Origin: CAYMTN01 sp964393335
GTDB lineage: Bacteria > Chloroflexota > Anaerolineae > Aggregatilineales > Aggregatilineaceae
Direction of reading: 5' to 3'
Length of the DNA stretch: 9,083 nt
NCBI GenBank assembly: GCA_964393335.1
Contig: CAYMTN010000219.1
Location: forward strand, 1 to 9,083
Shown: in pieces, positions 1-5,531 of the stretch
How positions within the stretch are numbered: position 1 is the first letter of the stretch
Layout of the letters: each line of letters starts with the position of its first letter
Notes under the pieces: model-generated
What the model was told of the DNA's origin: nothing
What the model saw: only the letters and a program-made list of their open reading frames with translations
Databases searched by the model: none
Made by a program: the position numbers and the translations under genes

Positions 1-173
1 GGCTCGAAGAGAATCCGCTGCTGTGGGGAACCGCGGCACTCAACCCCTACCATGTGATGCTCTGTCTGGTGGGGCTGATGCTGCTGGTCTCCACCGCGCT
101 GGTGTTGACCTTGCGGGAGAAGGATGCCCTGCGGGTGCGGGGCCACAGGGCGCGTTGCTGCTACGGTCGCCAT
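1..173 (-). CDS. possible start of the gene after coxB (ctaD-like?), disrupted
   Basis: On the minus strand an ATG at 173-171 lies 18 bases after the coxB stop and is preceded by GGAG at a spacing of about 12. It opens MATVAATRPVAPHPQG and stays open to the window edge. The first 15 or so residues look like the soluble N-terminus of a cytochrome oxidase subunit I, the gene that commonly follows coxB. That identity rests on position and the style of the N-terminus, not on any catalytic motif. Beyond that point the translation becomes His/Gln-rich (GQHQRGGDQQHQPHQ), which is typical of reading the wrong strand of a Leu/Val-rich membrane gene, and the plus strand then looks coding. Either this start is spurious or the gene is interrupted at about base 125-145. 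Confidence 0.25.
   Translation of the reverse strand, partial: MATVAATRPVAPHPQGILLPQGQHQRGGDQQHQPHQTEHHMVGVECRGSPQQRILFE
3..140 (+). CDS. C-terminal tail of a membrane transporter (partial, end unclear)
   Basis: Reading from base 3 gives a sequence that begins LEENPLLWGTAALNPYHV. It continues as one strongly hydrophobic helix of about 20 residues (roughly bases 57-111) and then a charged LREKDALR segment. Third positions are almost all G or C, as in the genuine genes of this window. The pattern (Asn-Pro-Tyr, last helix, Leu-Arg-Glu) resembles the final membrane segment of an MFS permease, but one helix is too little to name a family. The oddity is the end: the frame has no stop and runs on antisense through coxB to about 1238. 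The protein-like signal fades near base 125-145 (after DALR comes an Arg/Cys/His-rich stretch), so the real end, a frameshift or a junction probably lies there. The end given is an estimate. Confidence 0.35.
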
Positions 174-191
174 AATATGCTTCGTCTCCGT

Positions 192-1274
192 TTATTCTTC
201 AGTCTGCATCAGGTATGCGATCAAATCCGCCAGACTCTGCCGGTCAAGTTTCTGGCCGAAATCGTGCGGCATAACATTGCAGTTATACCCCTCAACCTGG
301 TAGTTGCACGGCATGAGGATCGACTCGCGCAGATATTGTTCGGTCGTGTATCCTTTTTGTGCTTCCATATTCTCGTGCATGTTAGACAAGGCCGGGCCTG
401 CGCCGGGCTGTGCCCCGTGACAGTTCGAGCAGCCGAGATCGGTAAAGAGCTGTTCGCCGTCGGCAGGCACACCCGCCGGCAGCGGGCTTTCCATGTCAGT
501 GCCCACCGGCACAAACTGCCCGGCTGCCGCCATTTTGTCAGCCAACCACGCGTCAAAGGCTGCCGGTTCGAGCGCGTCCACTTCGATCAGCATCTTATAA
601 TGCAGCGTCCCGCAGTATTCCGCGCAGTTGCCCTTATACGTGCCCGGCTTATCGGCCTTGATCCACATGGTGTTGGTATACCCCGGCACGGCATCGACCT
701 TCCCGGCCAAATCGTGCACCCAAAAGCTGTGCTGGACGTCGCGCGAGCTGATTTCGAGCAGCACGTTGCGGTTGGCAGGGATCGTCAGCGTCTTGGTGGT
801 CGTGACGCCCGTTTCTTCAGCTTCACCCAGGTAATACTCGTAATCCCAGTTGAACATATACCCGGTGACACGAACCGTCAGGTCGGCGGTGGCGTCTTCG
901 TTGCCCGCCTTGACCTCATAGTCGGTCTTCAGGGCGCGGTAGGTCAGCCAGAACAGCACAAACACGATGGCAAAAGACAGCACGGTCCACGAGATTTCGA
1001 GGGTGCGGTTGCCGGTGACCTGTTCGGGCATGTCCGCTTTCATCCGGCGGCGGTAGCGAATGATGGCGAAGACGATCAAGCCTTCGACGAGCAGAAAAAC
1101 CGGGATGGCAATCGCCAGTGTGATCTTAAACAGGCCTTGAATGTCGCTGCTGCTTGCGCCGCCCTCAGCCGGGCCGTGCGCCCATGCCTGCGCCGGAAGA
1201 ACCAGCGCCACGAGGCACACCGTCGCGGCGGCAGTTAGCCACAGCCAACCAACGTAGGGAGCGTGTCGTTTCAT
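192..1274 (-). CDS. coxB: cytochrome c oxidase subunit II with fused cytochrome c domain (caa3-type)
   Basis: This is the electron-entry subunit of an aa3/caa3 heme-copper oxidase, which passes electrons from cytochrome c through the CuA centre to subunit I. The 360-residue protein has a signal peptide (about 1-32, likely cut after AWA), two membrane helices (about 47-72 and 95-112), then a cupredoxin domain facing the outside. CuA ligands are visible: His182, and the block CAEYCGTLHYKM giving Cys217, Glu219, Cys221, His225 and Met228. A C-terminal class I cytochrome c domain follows, with heme motif CSNCH (Cys282, Cys285, His286) and probable axial Met335 in NVMP. Cytochrome c fusions of this kind define caa3-type enzymes. 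The ATG at 1274 is preceded by AGGAAG at a spacing of 5. An extra cysteine pair (Cys323, Cys332) sits just before the axial Met. No other recognisable oxidase subunit is in the window; only a doubtful start follows at 173. Confidence 0.95.
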   Translation of the reverse strand: MKRHAPYVGWLWLTAAATVCLVALVLPAQAWAHGPAEGGASSSDIQGLFKITLAIAIPVFLLVEGLIVFAIIRYRRRMKADMPEQVTGNRTLEISWTVLSFAIVFVLFWLTYRALKTDYEVKAGNEDATADLTVRVTGYMFNWDYEYYLGEAEETGVTTTKTLTIPANRNVLLEISSRDVQHSFWVHDLAGKVDAVPGYTNTMWIKADKPGTYKGNCAEYCGTLHYKMLIEVDALEPAAFDAWLADKMAAAGQFVPVGTDMESPLPAGVPADGEQLFTDLGCSNCHGAQPGAGPALSNMHENMEAQKGYTTEQYLRESILMPCNYQVEGYNCNVMPHDFGQKLDRQSLADLIAYLMQTEE

Positions 1275-1279
1275 GTGTA

Positions 1280-1285
1280 CTTCCT
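1280..1285 (-). promoter_or_regulatory. ribosome binding site of coxB
   Basis: On the minus strand AGGAAG stands five bases before the ATG at 1274, which supports that start and the full signal peptide. Confidence 0.7.
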
Positions 1286-1455
1286 GATCGGTGCGATAGA
1301 ACGAGACGTATGGTCGTGCGCTGACGCCCCTCCCAACGCGGCGGGCAGGATGTTCGTCATGTGGGCGGGCGCACAGCTCATCACCGGGCTGGGGTGTGAC
1401 GCGTCGAAGGTGATGGTATTCACAAATCGTGACTCAAAAAAACCTATCCTTATCA

Positions 1456-1471
1456 TTTATACCAGATTATA
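1456..1471 (-). promoter_or_regulatory. candidate -10 elements for coxB
   Basis: On the minus strand there is a perfect TATAAT (1471-1466) and, ten bases further on, TATAAA (1461-1456). Neither has a good -35 box at 16-18 bases, so the promoter is unproven or would need an activator. Transcription from here would give a leader of about 180 bases before coxB. Confidence 0.3.
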
Positions 1472-1473
1472 CC
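1457..1473 (+). repeat. direct repeat TTATACC x2, 10-bp period
   Basis: TTATACC occurs at 1457-1463 and again at 1467-1473, so the copies lie one helical turn apart. They overlap the candidate -10 elements of coxB read on the other strand. The repeat may be a tandem regulator site or a by-product of two overlapping -10-like boxes. Confidence 0.4.
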
Positions 1474-1637
1474 GATATTTACGATAAAGAACAGGATTAA
1501 CTTCTCAATTGGTCGATACTGAACGTTTCTTGGATAGAATATATATTTTTCTACATAAATTACCAAAACAAATCATGCAATGATATTCCTTTCGCCGTTC
1601 ATCAAATTTAATATGCGCCTTCATTTTCTAAAACTTT

Positions 1638-1663
1638 TTGACATTCTTTACGTATAATGTCAA
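1638..1663 (+). promoter_or_regulatory. operator-like inverted repeat TTGACATT-N10-AATGTCAA
   Basis: Two perfect 8-bp arms (1638-1645 and 1656-1663) flank a 10-bp spacer, 38 bases before the MFS start at 1702. The left arm contains a consensus -35 box (TTGACA, 1638-1643), and a perfect -10 (TATAAT, 1653-1658) overlaps the spacer and right arm. Those two boxes are only 9 bp apart, too close to work together. TTGACA could instead pair with TATAGA (1664-1669, 20-bp spacer), or TATAAT may act with a poor -35. In either case a dimeric regulator bound to the dyad would cover the promoter of the exporter gene. Confidence 0.55.
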
Positions 1664-1701
1664 TATAGAGCTTGATTTTTTCAATGTTAGGGTGAATTCT
1701 G

Positions 1702-3066
1702 ATGACACACGGGCGGACTCTTCGAACATTCTACACCCTGATCCTGACGCAGACTTTCTCCTTGATCGGCAGCGAGATGACGTCGTTCGCGGTGGGCATC
1801 TGGGTCTTCAACGATACAGGCAACGCGACTCCGCTGGCGCTGGCGGCCTTTTTCGCCACCCTGCCCCGCCTGGTTGCATCAAGCGTGGCCGGTGTGATGG
1901 CCGATCGGTGGGACCGCCGCTACGTGATGGTGCTCGCGGATGCCGGGCAGGCGGTCGGGACGCTGCTGTTGATGATCAGCTTCATGACCGGGCATTTCGA
2001 ACTGTGGCACCTGTACGTCGTGGCGGCCATCCAGGCGGCGTTTGGCATGTTCCAGGGTCCGGCCTTCCAGGCGTCGGTTACCATGCTGGTACCGGACGAA
2101 AAACGCGACCGCGCTAACGCGATGCAACAGCTCCGGGGTCCGGCAGCAGGCATCATCGCCCCGGCGCTGGCCGGGCTGCTGTTTGCGGTAGTGGACGCGC
2201 CCGGCGTCATGGCGATTGACCTGTTCACCTTCCTGGTGGCGATCACGGTCGTGGCGCTGATCCACATTCCGCGCCCGGAACAAACCGACGAGGGCCGCGC
2301 GATGCGGGGCACCATCTGGCAAGAGGCGCTGGTCGGCTTCCGGTTTTTGTGGGCGCGGCGACCGTTGTTCGTGCTCGTGTTTTGCGCGACACTGGTCAAT
2401 TTCTTCTTCAACGCGGTCGGCGTGCTGTTTACGCCGTACGTGCTCAGCATCACCGGCAGCGAAGCCACGCTCGGCATGTTGCTGAGCGTGATGAGCGGCG
2501 GGGCCATTGTCGGCGGCGTGATCATGGGCATCTGGGGCGGCACGCACCCGCGCGTGCATACCATCCTGCCGGGCATCGTGGTCGTCGGTGGATTCTTCGC
2601 GCTGTTTGGCGTCACGCGCTCGCCGCTGGCGATGGGGATCGCGCTGGTCGGGCTGATGCTGCCGCTGCCGATCGTCAACGCGGCATTCAGCTCCGTGCTG
2701 CAAGTCAAAACGCCGCCGGATGTCCAGGGCCGCGTCTTCGCCGCCGTGACCCAGCTTGCCATGTTGTTTTCCCCGATCTCGTACCTGCTGGCCGGGCCGC
2801 TGGCCGATAAGGTCTTCGAACCGGCGGTGGGCGGGGCCGGGTGGGACGTCGTCGCGCCGCTGGTCGGCACGCATGCCGGGGCCGGGATCGGGCTAATGGC
2901 CGTCGTCGCCGGGGTGATGGTCGTCTTCACAGGGCTGGTGTTCTACGCCATGCCGAGTATGCGCCGGATGGAAGCCACGCTGCCGGATTACAGGCCGGTG
3001 CCCGCCGTCGAGTCCGGCCAGGAGGTCCAGGAAATTCCAACCCGCGCCAGACCCGCGCCCGCGTAA
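1702..3066 (+). CDS. MFS exporter, DHA3 / EntS / macrolide-efflux-like
   Basis: This is a 454-residue secondary transporter of the major facilitator superfamily, probably a proton-coupled exporter of small molecules in the cytoplasmic membrane. The N-terminus (QTFSLIGSEMTSFAVGIWVF, about 17-36) is typical of the DHA3 group that includes macrolide efflux proteins and EntS. Motif A is intact as GVMADRWDRR (64-73) in the loop between helices 2 and 3. Further family marks are RANAMQQLRGPAAG and, in the second half, PPDVQGRVFA. The length suits twelve helices plus a hydrophilic tail of about 38 residues. The ATG at 1702 has AGGGTG (1689-1694) seven bases upstream. The gene stands alone, flanked by the dyad at 1638-1663 and the terminator at 3084-3150. 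The substrate cannot be told from sequence. Confidence 0.88.
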   Translation: MTHGRTLRTFYTLILTQTFSLIGSEMTSFAVGIWVFNDTGNATPLALAAFFATLPRLVASSVAGVMADRWDRRYVMVLADAGQAVGTLLLMISFMTGHFELWHLYVVAAIQAAFGMFQGPAFQASVTMLVPDEKRDRANAMQQLRGPAAGIIAPALAGLLFAVVDAPGVMAIDLFTFLVAITVVALIHIPRPEQTDEGRAMRGTIWQEALVGFRFLWARRPLFVLVFCATLVNFFFNAVGVLFTPYVLSITGSEATLGMLLSVMSGGAIVGGVIMGIWGGTHPRVHTILPGIVVVGGFFALFGVTRSPLAMGIALVGLMLPLPIVNAAFSSVLQVKTPPDVQGRVFAAVTQLAMLFSPISYLLAGPLADKVFEPAVGGAGWDVVAPLVGTHAGAGIGLMAVVAGVMVVFTGLVFYAMPSMRRMEATLPDYRPVPAVESGQEVQEIPTRARPAPA

Positions 3067-3083
3067 CGTCGTTCGCGTCCGCC

Positions 3084-3150
3084 AAGCCTCACCCTTTCCC
3101 TCCCGTTCCCTGCGCCGCGCGTGCGCCGCGAAGAGGGGTGAGGCTTTTTT
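3084..3150 (+). terminator. intrinsic terminator after the MFS gene
   Basis: AAGCCTCACCC (3084-3094) pairs perfectly over 11 bp with GGGTGAGGCTT (3136-3146), followed directly by a six-T run (3145-3150). The 41-base interior is GC-rich and can form its own small stem around GCGC/CGCG. It ends 11 bases before the -35 of the MerR promoter, so it insulates that operon from readthrough. Confidence 0.8.
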
Positions 3151-3161
3151 CCAGAAAACGC

Positions 3162-3192
3162 TTGACCTTCACCTAAGGTTAAGGTTTATGAT
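3162..3192 (+). promoter_or_regulatory. MerR-type promoter with 19-bp spacer and internal operator
   Basis: The -35 TTGACC (3162-3167) and -10 TATGAT (3187-3192) are separated by 19 bp rather than 17. Filling the spacer is a 21-bp dyad (3165-3185) built as ACCTT-c-ACCT-a-AGGT-t-AAGGT: nine matched pairs around a central A, one mismatch per arm. An over-long spacer with a centred dyad is the hallmark of promoters that MerR-family activators untwist to align the two boxes. It lies directly before the merR-like gene, so autoregulation is the natural reading. Six bases separate the -10 from the ATG, placing the expected transcription start at or within a base or so of 3199. Confidence 0.88.
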
Positions 3193-3198
3193 AGGGCC

Positions 3199-3591
3199 AT
3201 GCACACACCACACGACACCTACACCATCGGCGAATTCGCCGCCGCCACCGGTCTGACCCGGCGGGCGTTGCGCCTGTACGAGTCGGCGGGGCTGATCGCG
3301 CCGCAGCGCGGGCCGAACAATTACCGGCTGTACAGCGCGCAGCAGATCGCGGACGCGCAGGTGATCAAAGACCTGCGTGAGTCCGGCCTGTCGCTGGAGT
3401 CGATCAAACGCCTGTTTGCCGTCAAACGCGCGGACCTGCCGCCCGCCGGTAAATTGCAGGCGGCGCTGCGCCTGCTCGACGGCCTGCACGACGACCTGAC
3501 CGCCCGCCGCCGCGCCATCGATGCGGCGCTGGCCCGCCTGGACGACGACCGGCGCGCGATCCGCGCTCACCTGGAGGAGAACGCATCGTGA
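3199..3591 (+). CDS. MerR-family transcriptional regulator, cysteine-free
   Basis: This 130-residue one-domain regulator has the MerR winged helix-turn-helix: YTIGEFAAATGLTRRALRLY (8-27), then ESAGLIAP and the wing NYRLY (41-45), and a second helical pair with DLRESGLSLESIKRLF (58-73). A long basic/acidic helix (about 84-125) would be the dimerisation coiled coil. There is no cysteine at all, so it is neither a thiolate metal sensor of the MerR/CueR/ZntR kind nor an Fe-S sensor like SoxR. With only a few residues after the coiled coil, it also lacks a large ligand-binding domain of the BmrR type. The ATG at 3199 has no useful ribosome binding site (AGGG is only two bases away), and the promoter predicts a leaderless message. 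It overlaps the next gene by four bases. The inducer is unknown. Confidence 0.92.
   Translation: MHTPHDTYTIGEFAAATGLTRRALRLYESAGLIAPQRGPNNYRLYSAQQIADAQVIKDLRESGLSLESIKRLFAVKRADLPPAGKLQAALRLLDGLHDDLTARRRAIDAALARLDDDRRAIRAHLEENAS
3573..3579 (+). promoter_or_regulatory. ribosome binding site of the small membrane protein gene
   Basis: GGAGGAG lies inside the end of the regulator gene, eight bases before the GTG at 3588. It is the strong site that decides this start and contrasts with the regulator gene, which has none. Confidence 0.75.
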
Positions 3592-3908
3592 GGGGACTCG
3601 TCTGGATCATCATCGCCGCTTATGGGGCGATCCAGCTTAGCGCCAGCGTCGCGGGATGGCGCGGCGGCTTGTTATCTCGCGGGGCATTCGTCACGATGGC
3701 GGGCGGCAGCCTGATGCTGATCGCCGGGGGCTGGCTGGACGGGCGGCAGGCCGCCGCCGGACTGTGGCTGATCGGTGCGGGCCTGGTTCTGATCAGCGAC
3801 AGCGCGTACTACGTGGGGACGCAGCGCCCCGGCGGGCCGCGCCTGAGCCATCACGTGGTCCGCGCGGCGCTCGCGTTGATGCTGTTTGGCGGCGCGTGGC
3901 TGGCGTGA
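3588..3908 (+). CDS. small membrane protein of unknown function, coupled to the MerR regulator
   Basis: I do not recognise a family. The 106-residue product is mostly hydrophobic, with about four predicted helices (roughly 4-22, 33-50, 55-73 and 89-105) joined by short loops rich in Gly, Arg and Asp. There is no cysteine and no clear catalytic motif; His88-His89 before the last helix are the only histidines. It starts with GTG inside the regulator's stop (GTGA overlap, 3588-3591) after a strong GGAGGAG, so the two genes are co-transcribed and probably translationally coupled. As the only partner in a MerR-controlled operon, it may be the effector of the response or a membrane element that modulates the regulator; both are inference. 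Third-position G/C bias supports a real gene. Confidence 0.75.
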   Translation: MRGLVWIIIAAYGAIQLSASVAGWRGGLLSRGAFVTMAGGSLMLIAGGWLDGRQAAAGLWLIGAGLVLISDSAYYVGTQRPGGPRLSHHVVRAALALMLFGGAWLA

Positions 3909-3916
3909 GCGGCGCG

Positions 3917-3992
3917 CGTGATCCACCCGCCGCCACCGGATCATGAGGCCCCTTCCTTGTGCGCCATACGCCCCTGTCTATTCACCGACAGG
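3917..3992. terminator. possible hairpins between convergent genes
   Basis: Two hairpins sit between the ends of the convergent genes. CGTGATCC (3917-3924) pairs with GGATCATG (3938-3945), with one G-U pair. CCTGTC (3973-3978) pairs perfectly with GACAGG (3987-3992) around an 8-base loop that includes the stop of the minus-strand MFS gene. Neither is followed by a T run, so intrinsic termination is uncertain. Confidence 0.3.
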
Positions 3993-5288
3993 CTGTACCG
4001 GCGCGTGGACGTACCGCAGCGCGACCGTCAGCGCGATCAGGACGATCACCAGCGCCACGACGAACACCGCTTCGTAGCCTAACACCTGCACAATCGTGCC
4101 GCCCGCCAGCGGGGCCGTCAGCAGCGCCACCGCCGACACCGAGTTGAACAGGCCGGAATACACCGGGCGCTGTTCCGGCGTGGCATACGCGATCACCCAG
4201 TTGATAAAGCTGATCCCCAGGCTGCCCGCCACGAATCCACCCGCCAGAAAGGCGACATACAGCGGCAGCGGCCCGACGGCAATCGCCAGCAGGGCCAACA
4301 GTGGCTGCAAAACGGCGACGCCCAGCGCAACGCGGATGAATGTCAGGCTGCGGCGGTCGCCCAACCACGAAAAGATCAGCGCGCCCGTCACGCTGCCGAC
4401 CGTCTGCATGGCCAGCGCCGTGCTGACCGCCGTATCGCTGGCTATGTCGAGGCGTTCGGTCGCCAGGCCGATGTAAAACGGGGCGGCCAGCGTAAACAGC
4501 GCGGCCAACACGCGCGTCGAGATCATGGCGCGGTAGGGTTTATCTTCGCGCAGCACGCGCAGCAGGTCCGGCAGATATTCGCGCATCGAGGGCGCGGTTT
4601 CTTGCGGTACGCCGCCCGGCAGCTCGTGGATGAACAGCCCCAGCGGGATCGTCGATACGAACAGCAGGCCCGACAGGGCAAACAGCAGCGCGTAGTTATT
4701 GGGATAATCCAGCCCGCTGTCGCCCAGGATCACGTCCACAATCGGAGCCAGCCCCAAGACCAGCACGCCAACCGTCGCGTTGCCCAGGCCGAACAAACGC
4801 GCCCGCCGCCGCCCGTCCAGGCTGCTGCCGACGAGGTCCACCCAGGGCACGCCCACCAGCCCATCACCGAGCGCCGCCAGCACGTAAAACAGAAAAAACA
4901 GGCCCAACAGCAGTCCAGGCCGGTTCGGGCCGAGAAGCACGACCACTCCCGCGAAGCTCAGGATCAACAGCCGCACGGGGATATTCGGGCCGATGAACCA
5001 CCATTTTTTGTTTTCGACACGCACCAGGGTGCGCGCGACGAACAACTGCGGCAGCAACCAGCCGACTTCAAACGCCTGGCTAGACAGCGCGATCAGCACT
5101 TCCAGGCCGGTCAGCTTGCGCACAAAATCGGGGATGACCGTCGTCGGCCCGATCAGGTTCATCGCAATACTAAAGATCACAAAATCTAACAGAAACAGCG
5201 GGAAATTACGCCGGTAGACGCGCTCGCGTTCGGCGTCGGTCGGCGCACGTTTTCGTTCCTGACTGGGGTGAATCGCAGCTCCAGCCAT
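3978..5288 (-). CDS. MFS transporter, subfamily unknown
   Basis: This 436-residue polytopic membrane protein has the size and helix pattern of an MFS permease. A cytoplasmic, charged N-terminus of about 28 residues precedes the first helix (NFPLFLLDFVIFSIAMNLIG). The usual motif A between helices 2 and 3 is missing: that loop reads VARTLVRVENKKWWF. The second half keeps a related SWLGDRRS, and the middle has GSSLDGRRRARLFGLG. The first half is thus divergent from drug exporters, and the substrate is unknown. I chose the ATG at 5288, which has AGGGGG four bases upstream; a TTG at 5309 in the same frame would add seven residues but lies upstream of that site. The gene is convergent with the MerR operon and divergent from the E1-alpha gene, so it is probably transcribed alone. 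Confidence 0.82.
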   Translation of the reverse strand: MAGAAIHPSQERKRAPTDAERERVYRRNFPLFLLDFVIFSIAMNLIGPTTVIPDFVRKLTGLEVLIALSSQAFEVGWLLPQLFVARTLVRVENKKWWFIGPNIPVRLLILSFAGVVVLLGPNRPGLLLGLFFLFYVLAALGDGLVGVPWVDLVGSSLDGRRRARLFGLGNATVGVLVLGLAPIVDVILGDSGLDYPNNYALLFALSGLLFVSTIPLGLFIHELPGGVPQETAPSMREYLPDLLRVLREDKPYRAMISTRVLAALFTLAAPFYIGLATERLDIASDTAVSTALAMQTVGSVTGALIFSWLGDRRSLTFIRVALGVAVLQPLLALLAIAVGPLPLYVAFLAGGFVAGSLGISFINWVIAYATPEQRPVYSGLFNSVSAVALLTAPLAGGTIVQVLGYEAVFVVALVIVLIALTVALRYVHAPVQPVGE

Positions 5289-5292
5289 GAGG

Positions 5293-5298
5293 CCCCCT
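5293..5298 (-). promoter_or_regulatory. ribosome binding site deciding the MFS start
   Basis: On the minus strand AGGGGG stands four bases before the ATG at 5288. This favours that codon over the in-frame TTG at 5309. Confidence 0.5.
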
Positions 5299-5329
5299 AT
5301 GATTGGCAACCAGCGCTCGTCACCCCGCT

Positions 5330-5358
5330 ATTCTACGGAAGGAGGGCGTTTCCGTCCA
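5330..5358 (-). promoter_or_regulatory. candidate promoter of the minus-strand MFS gene
   Basis: On the minus strand TGGACG (5358-5353, four of six consensus bases) and TAGAAT (5335-5330, five of six) are separated by 17 bp. The implied leader is about 35 bases. Confidence 0.4.
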
Positions 5359-5371
5359 GGGGAGTCCGCGA

Positions 5372-5403
5372 TTGGGCGGGTGTTTGGCGGTTGTGTCTAT
5401 AAT
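5372..5403 (+). promoter_or_regulatory. candidate promoter of the 2-oxoacid dehydrogenase operon
   Basis: A perfect TATAAT (5398-5403) lies 128 bases before the E1-alpha start. The nearest -35-like box is TTGGGC (5372-5377), 20 bp away, which is longer than normal. The -10 is convincing but the -35 is not, so an activator may be needed. The leader would be about 120 bases and contains the bulged hairpin at 5460-5488. Confidence 0.4.
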
Positions 5404-5459
5404 CTGGTTATGCTGCGCGTGGCTGAACACCAAACGCCGCCCCGGCCTGGTCGTGCGAT

Positions 5460-5488
5460 CCGCAGCGGAAAAGACGTTATTTTTGCGG
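5460..5488 (+). other. possible leader hairpin upstream of E1-alpha
   Basis: CCGCA (5460-5464) pairs with TGCGG (5484-5488), and AAAA (5469-5472) with TTTT (5480-5483), around a 7-base loop. The bases GCGG (5465-5468) bulge out. It is short and close to what chance could give in GC-rich DNA, and matches no known riboswitch. Confidence 0.2.
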
Positions 5489-5531
5489 AACTCCCTGTAA
5501 GGCCATTCATAGGAGATTTCAGGAGCAGCCT

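Larger units (their letters stand above)
1275..1701. other. divergent intergenic region with AT-rich island
   Basis: These 427 bases separate the divergent coxB and MFS genes. I see no credible gene here: the short open frames have no coding-like composition and no recognisable product. Bases 1275 to about 1425 are GC-rich like the genes. From about 1430 to 1701 the sequence turns markedly AT-rich, with A and T runs. The island holds possible coxB promoter elements on the minus strand, a direct repeat at 1457-1473, a small TAGAA/TTCTA dyad at 1535-1553 and the operator-like dyad at 1638-1663. It is best read as a regulatory region serving both genes. Confidence 0.7.

Noticed and set aside
175..1238. 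Long plus-strand open frame antisense to coxB
   Set aside because: Its product is Arg/His-rich low-sense sequence, while the minus strand encodes an unmistakable CoxB with all copper and heme ligands. Only the part before about base 140 looks coding.
1535..1553. TAGAA-N9-TTCTA dyad in the AT-rich island
   Set aside because: Five-base AT arms are expected by chance in such sequence, so it is not listed as a separate site.
1638..1658. TTGACA and TATAAT as one promoter
   Set aside because: Both boxes match consensus perfectly but are only 9 bp apart, too close for a sigma-70-type promoter. They are kept only as separate candidates.
1879..2930. Two long minus-strand open frames antisense to the first MFS gene
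   Set aside because: They translate to Arg/His/Gln-rich or Thr/Ser/Pro-rich sequence typical of the wrong strand of GC-rich genes; the plus strand has a full MFS protein.
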